Shown piece by piece: positions 61,901 to 64,000 of a DNA stretch of 64,000 nt; within the stretch, counting starts at the first letter, position 1, and each line of letters opens with the position of its first letter. Source of the DNA: Novosphingobium sp. CECT 9465 (GTDB taxonomy: Bacteria > Pseudomonadota > Alphaproteobacteria > Sphingomonadales > Sphingomonadaceae); contig NZ_CAKLBX010000004.1 of assembly GCF_920987055.1 (NCBI RefSeq), positions 1 through 64,000 of the forward strand. Reading direction: 5' to 3'. A program made the position numbers and the translations under genes. The notes beneath the pieces were generated by a model, which searched no databases, had not been told where the DNA came from, and was given only the letters and a program-made list of their open reading frames with translations.

Positions 61901-63188
61901 CGGTCTCGAGCTGCGAGGAGGACAGGAGGCGTTCGGTGACGGTGCGTTCGGGCAGCGACGGAACATGGACGGGGATCGGCGCGGGGATCGAGCCCATCGC
62001 GATCGATTCCACCAGCGCGGTCGGATGCTCGCCGGCAGCGTCGAACACGATACGGCTCGGCCGATAGGGCAGATAGACGCCGGACTGCTCGGCGAGTGGC
62101 GCCGGCGTCTCGAGTACCTGGTAGCCGACCGGGAGAACCTCGTTCCTGGCGAGAGCGCGGAAGATGCGCGGGGTGGCAGCGGGCTTCGATCTCACGCTGC
62201 GCAGGAGGGACAGCCCCCCGCCCCGCTTGACCGGCGCCGGAGTGGCGGCCTCCGGGATCAGATCCTGCCGGGGCGGGATGACCAGCGCCTCGACCAGGTC
62301 GCTTACGGCGCCGCGCTGGAGCGTGACCGTCGTGGTATCACCCACCGTCTTGTCGATGACATAGAGTCGCACCGCGACTCCGGTGCCGTGCTTGCCATAG
62401 GCATGGGTCAGCCGGATCGAGGTGCGCAGCGCGACGCTCGCCAGCGTCGTCGACCAGATCGTGCCCATGCGCGCGGAGTTGAAGAACCAGTCGGGCATGA
62501 TCGCGACGACGCGCCCGCCAGGCCGCACACGCTTGATCGCCGCCTGCAGGTGGCGGACCGCAGCGAGCGCGTCGGCACCGCGGCCGAGCGAGCGCGAGAA
62601 GGGCGGGTTCATCAGGATGAGGCTGGGGCGCTCCGCGGATGCCATGACGCTGGCGATCTGCGCGCCGTCGTGGCCGGTAACGCTGGCTTTCGGGAAGGTG
62701 GCCGACAGCCGCTCGCGGCGCGCGGGATCGATCTCGTTGAGCTGGAGCGCCGCGATCGGCGGGAGGCCCGCTACCAGGAGACCGTTGCCGGCGCTCGGTT
62801 CGAGTACGATGTCATCCGCGCGTGCGTTCGCGAGCATGACCGTGATCGTGGCGAGATCGAGCGGGGTCGAGAATTGCTGCCAGTCGATCTGCTCCTCGCT
62901 GCGCACGGTCTGGGTAGGAAGGCGCGCCATAAGCCCGATCGCGGCGTCGACCGCCGGCGTGGTGCCTGCTGCGCATACCGCCAGCGCGGTCGCATGCTCC
63001 AGCACCTCGAAGCTCTCGCGCTGGGTCCAGCGACCATCGGCGTCGGTGCCGCCATAGGCGCGGATCATCGCGTCGTTGAGCATCGCTCGGGTGATCTTCG
63101 CGTCGCCGGCGATCGCGGGGAGCAGCAGGCGGGCGGCAGCGGTGGCATGGTCGGCGCGCGCGGGCGCAGGGTCGAACAGGTCGGTCAT
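58974..63188 (-). CDS. strawberry-notch-type helicase with N-terminal methyltransferase domain
   Basis: 1404 residues. The first 300 form a class I methyltransferase (VLEPSAGNGLLVAGLPPIAA, LILMNPPFSRS). A strawberry-notch helicase follows: Walker A GDGTGAGKGRQ, Walker B IAFDEAHEMGG, SATGASEVNNL and GLGRTHRTHQ, then the SBNO C-terminal domain. This fusion is common on large alphaproteobacterial plasmids and phages and may modify or remodel incoming DNA. The NPPF box suggests adenine or cytosine N-methylation. The leader has a purine tract that overlaps the stop of the primase gene. Confidence 0.88.
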   Translation of the reverse strand: MTDLFDPAPARADHATAAARLLLPAIAGDAKITRAMLNDAMIRAYGGTDADGRWTQRESFEVLEHATALAVCAAGTTPAVDAAIGLMARLPTQTVRSEEQIDWQQFSTPLDLATITVMLANARADDIVLEPSAGNGLLVAGLPPIAALQLNEIDPARRERLSATFPKASVTGHDGAQIASVMASAERPSLILMNPPFSRSLGRGADALAAVRHLQAAIKRVRPGGRVVAIMPDWFFNSARMGTIWSTTLASVALRTSIRLTHAYGKHGTGVAVRLYVIDKTVGDTTTVTLQRGAVSDLVEALVIPPRQDLIPEAATPAPVKRGGGLSLLRSVRSKPAATPRIFRALARNEVLPVGYQVLETPAPLAEQSGVYLPYRPSRIVFDAAGEHPTALVESIAMGSIPAPIPVHVPSLPERTVTERLLSSSQLETVVYAGHAWTQYIPGLSKPDKEGVGLVLSDDGRAYRKGYFLGDGTGAGKGRQVAAVILDNWLAGRRKNIWISKNEALHTDAIRDWTALGGLAADVQPLSRWKIDEPVTMDEGVLFVTYPTLRSNRGDATRLDQIIAWAGADFDGVIAFDEAHEMGGVAGGEGSMGTKKGSQQGIAGVLLQNHLPDARVLYASATGASEVNNLAYAVRLGLWGPETAFANREAFITQIRQGGIAAMELVARDLKATGLYTARALSFAGVEYDILRHELTPEQIAVYDTYADAWAIIHRGLEKALELTGVVDGNEGKTLNSGAKAAARSRFESCKQRFFGALLLSAKLPTVIAAIEQHLAADQSVVLQLVSTAEAILDRRLGELSPDERADLDIDLSPREAVIDYLTRAFPVQQMTFFRDDTGEVRSRPLFDESGHPVTNPEAEAERDNLVEQLCALPPIAAVLDAIITRFGTEMVAEVTGRTKRLITVSGGGQKLESRSARATQADSAAFMEGTKRILVFSDAGGTGRSYHASLDAKNQQQRAHLLLEPGWRADRAIQGLGRTHRTHQACSPLFRPVTTDCKGELRFTSTIARRLDSLGALTRGQRQTGGQNLFDPADNLESDYAKAALISWYHLLVAGKLTSTNLTDFQHRTGLELLDTDGVLKEDLPPIQRWLNRLLALPIGLQNCIFDEFLALVEARVAAAREAGTLDVGVETMTVETATVLDDTILRTDPVSKATSHLLTIEVTRRRNPMSLERVLRIADTDQTAVFVRNGKSGKVALRTNARSWLTEDGVAVSRIELMRPTRHEYLALDDLYETAWEECSRARFEAEWSAEVDEIRGKLDVETIRLATGLLLPIWSALPSDHLVVNRVVDAEGRSWLGRMVFPGDVPALFSKMGLDSNDVLSPAEVARAAMEGGTVTIRRPFVCEVKRVRVNAKPRIEISGAPADQLAWLKSIGCFTEIIAYKTRVFIPVETADAVLAKLMA

Positions 63189-63246
63189 GGGGGTCTCCGG
63201 GTCTGTGGCTGCTCGTGCAGCTCACGACCCCGACCCCCCTTCCCTC

Positions 63247-64000
63247 TCAGGCTCCGGGTTTCACGACGTCGGCCCAGTCGCCATAACGTGAGGGTGGCGG
63301 CATCCGCTTCAGCGTCAGCCCGCGCGGCCGATAGGCAGCCCACGCCTTGCGTCGTGCGCGTCGGCCCTCGAAGTCATTGTCCTCGGCGAAGATCAGCGTG
63401 GTGACGCTATCGGGGATGTGGACACGGTCGAGCCGCGCCGCGCCGAGCGTCGCCCAGCACGGGATGCCGTGGATCTGGGTGAAGGCGGCCGAGGTCTCGA
63501 ACCCCTCACCAAGCGCCAATGTGTCGGTGACGCGCATGCCCTGCCAGGTCGCACCTCCCGGCGTGCCGAGCGTCGCCTTGTCGAGATAGCCGCCATGCGC
63601 GAGGTCGAGGAAGATGCGCTGAATCGAGCGCAGCGTGCGCCCCTCCCGCGCCGCGATCAGCAGCGCCGGGAGGAACCGGGTATGCGGTTTCGGTCCCCAC
63701 GGACAGCGCGGGTGGTAGCTCAGGTCGTCGAAGGCGCCGGTGATGCCGCGAAAGCGGAGATAGGCTTCCGCGGGCGTTCCGGCGATCGGCAACCCCTCGT
63801 TCCACAGCCGTTCGATGTTGGCGGGTCTGCCGGTGCGCTGTTCAGCGGGTGGGTCGTAGGTGCGTCCGGGTCTGATGCGCGCGATCTCGCGGAGCACGTC
63901 CTCGGCGGTGCAGCCGGCGAAGCAGTGAACGAGGATGCCGTCATGGCCCTGCCGGATCGAGAGGCTGGGATCGCTGTCGGCGTGGGCCGGGCAACGGCAC
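63247..64000 (-). CDS. Toprim/CHC2 primase (5' partial)
   Basis: The visible part starts at the right edge with a CHC2 zinc finger (CPAHADSDPSLSI, then VHCFAGCTAEDVLRE). The following 210 residues hold the Toprim domain: TLALGEGFETSAAFTQIHGI, TLIFAEDNDFEGRRA. The first codons lie beyond 64000. Plasmid primases of this kind prime the lagging strand after transfer. The stop lies 58 bp before the methyltransferase-helicase start. Confidence 0.85.
   Translation of the reverse strand, partial: CRCPAHADSDPSLSIRQGHDGILVHCFAGCTAEDVLREIARIRPGRTYDPPAEQRTGRPANIERLWNEGLPIAGTPAEAYLRFRGITGAFDDLSYHPRCPWGPKPHTRFLPALLIAAREGRTLRSIQRIFLDLAHGGYLDKATLGTPGGATWQGMRVTDTLALGEGFETSAAFTQIHGIPCWATLGAARLDRVHIPDSVTTLIFAEDNDFEGRRARRKAWAAYRPRGLTLKRMPPPSRYGDWADVVKPGA

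Overview
The window is a 64-kb piece of a large, GC-rich conjugative plasmid from an alphaproteobacterium, most likely a sphingomonad. The evidence is an iteron/RPA-type replicon with GANTC sites in the origin, a MOB-F relaxase with a TraD coupling ATPase, and a long block of plasmid backbone genes: tandem DUF736 proteins, ArdC, an orphan ParB-like protein, a strawberry-notch helicase-methyltransferase and a Toprim primase. Assignments rest on motifs read by eye; no database search was run.

Layout. 1-2.1 kb: the 3' end of a traG/virD4 gene, a hairpin cluster, the origin (DnaA box and iterons) and repA. 2.2-3.1 kb: an IS1380-type transposase fragment fused in frame to a single-domain response regulator. 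3.1-15.1 kb (minus strand): a tightly overlapping unit running from an RHH accessory protein through traD and the relaxase into small membrane and secreted proteins, a CsgG-like protein, a NERD protein and an SGNH hydrolase. 15.1-15.6 kb: a palindrome-rich oriT candidate. 16.7-17.6 kb: ten hairpin cassettes without a credible gene. 17.7-24.2 kb: a DUF2493 protein, a group II intron, ssb with an inverted decayed duplicate, and a Phd/PemK-like toxin-antitoxin pair.

24.4-35.2 kb and 43.7-63.2 kb (minus strand): accessory backbone genes, many preceded by a shared leader made of a purine tract, a hairpin and a Shine-Dalgarno sequence. Inside it is a possible DNA-modification module: a DpdA-like transglycosylase beside a Mom-like protein, close to a PP-loop (PAPS-reductase-like) gene. 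That PP-loop gene is split by a Tn7-like transposon (35176..43678, 5-bp duplication AGCAG) carrying tnsA, tniA, tniB, tniQ and a primase-helicase of the TOTE type. Removing the transposon and one duplication restores an open frame of 321 codons.

How the genes work together. The relaxase, TraD, RHH protein and candidate oriT would start conjugation; RepA and its iterons would control copy number; SSB, ArdC, the primase, the helicase-methyltransferase and the proposed base-modification enzymes fit establishment and protection of incoming DNA; the toxin-antitoxin pair fits plasmid retention. A GHKL ATPase, a seven-repeat SANT/Myb-like protein and a HerA-like ATPase lie in one unit whose role is unknown.
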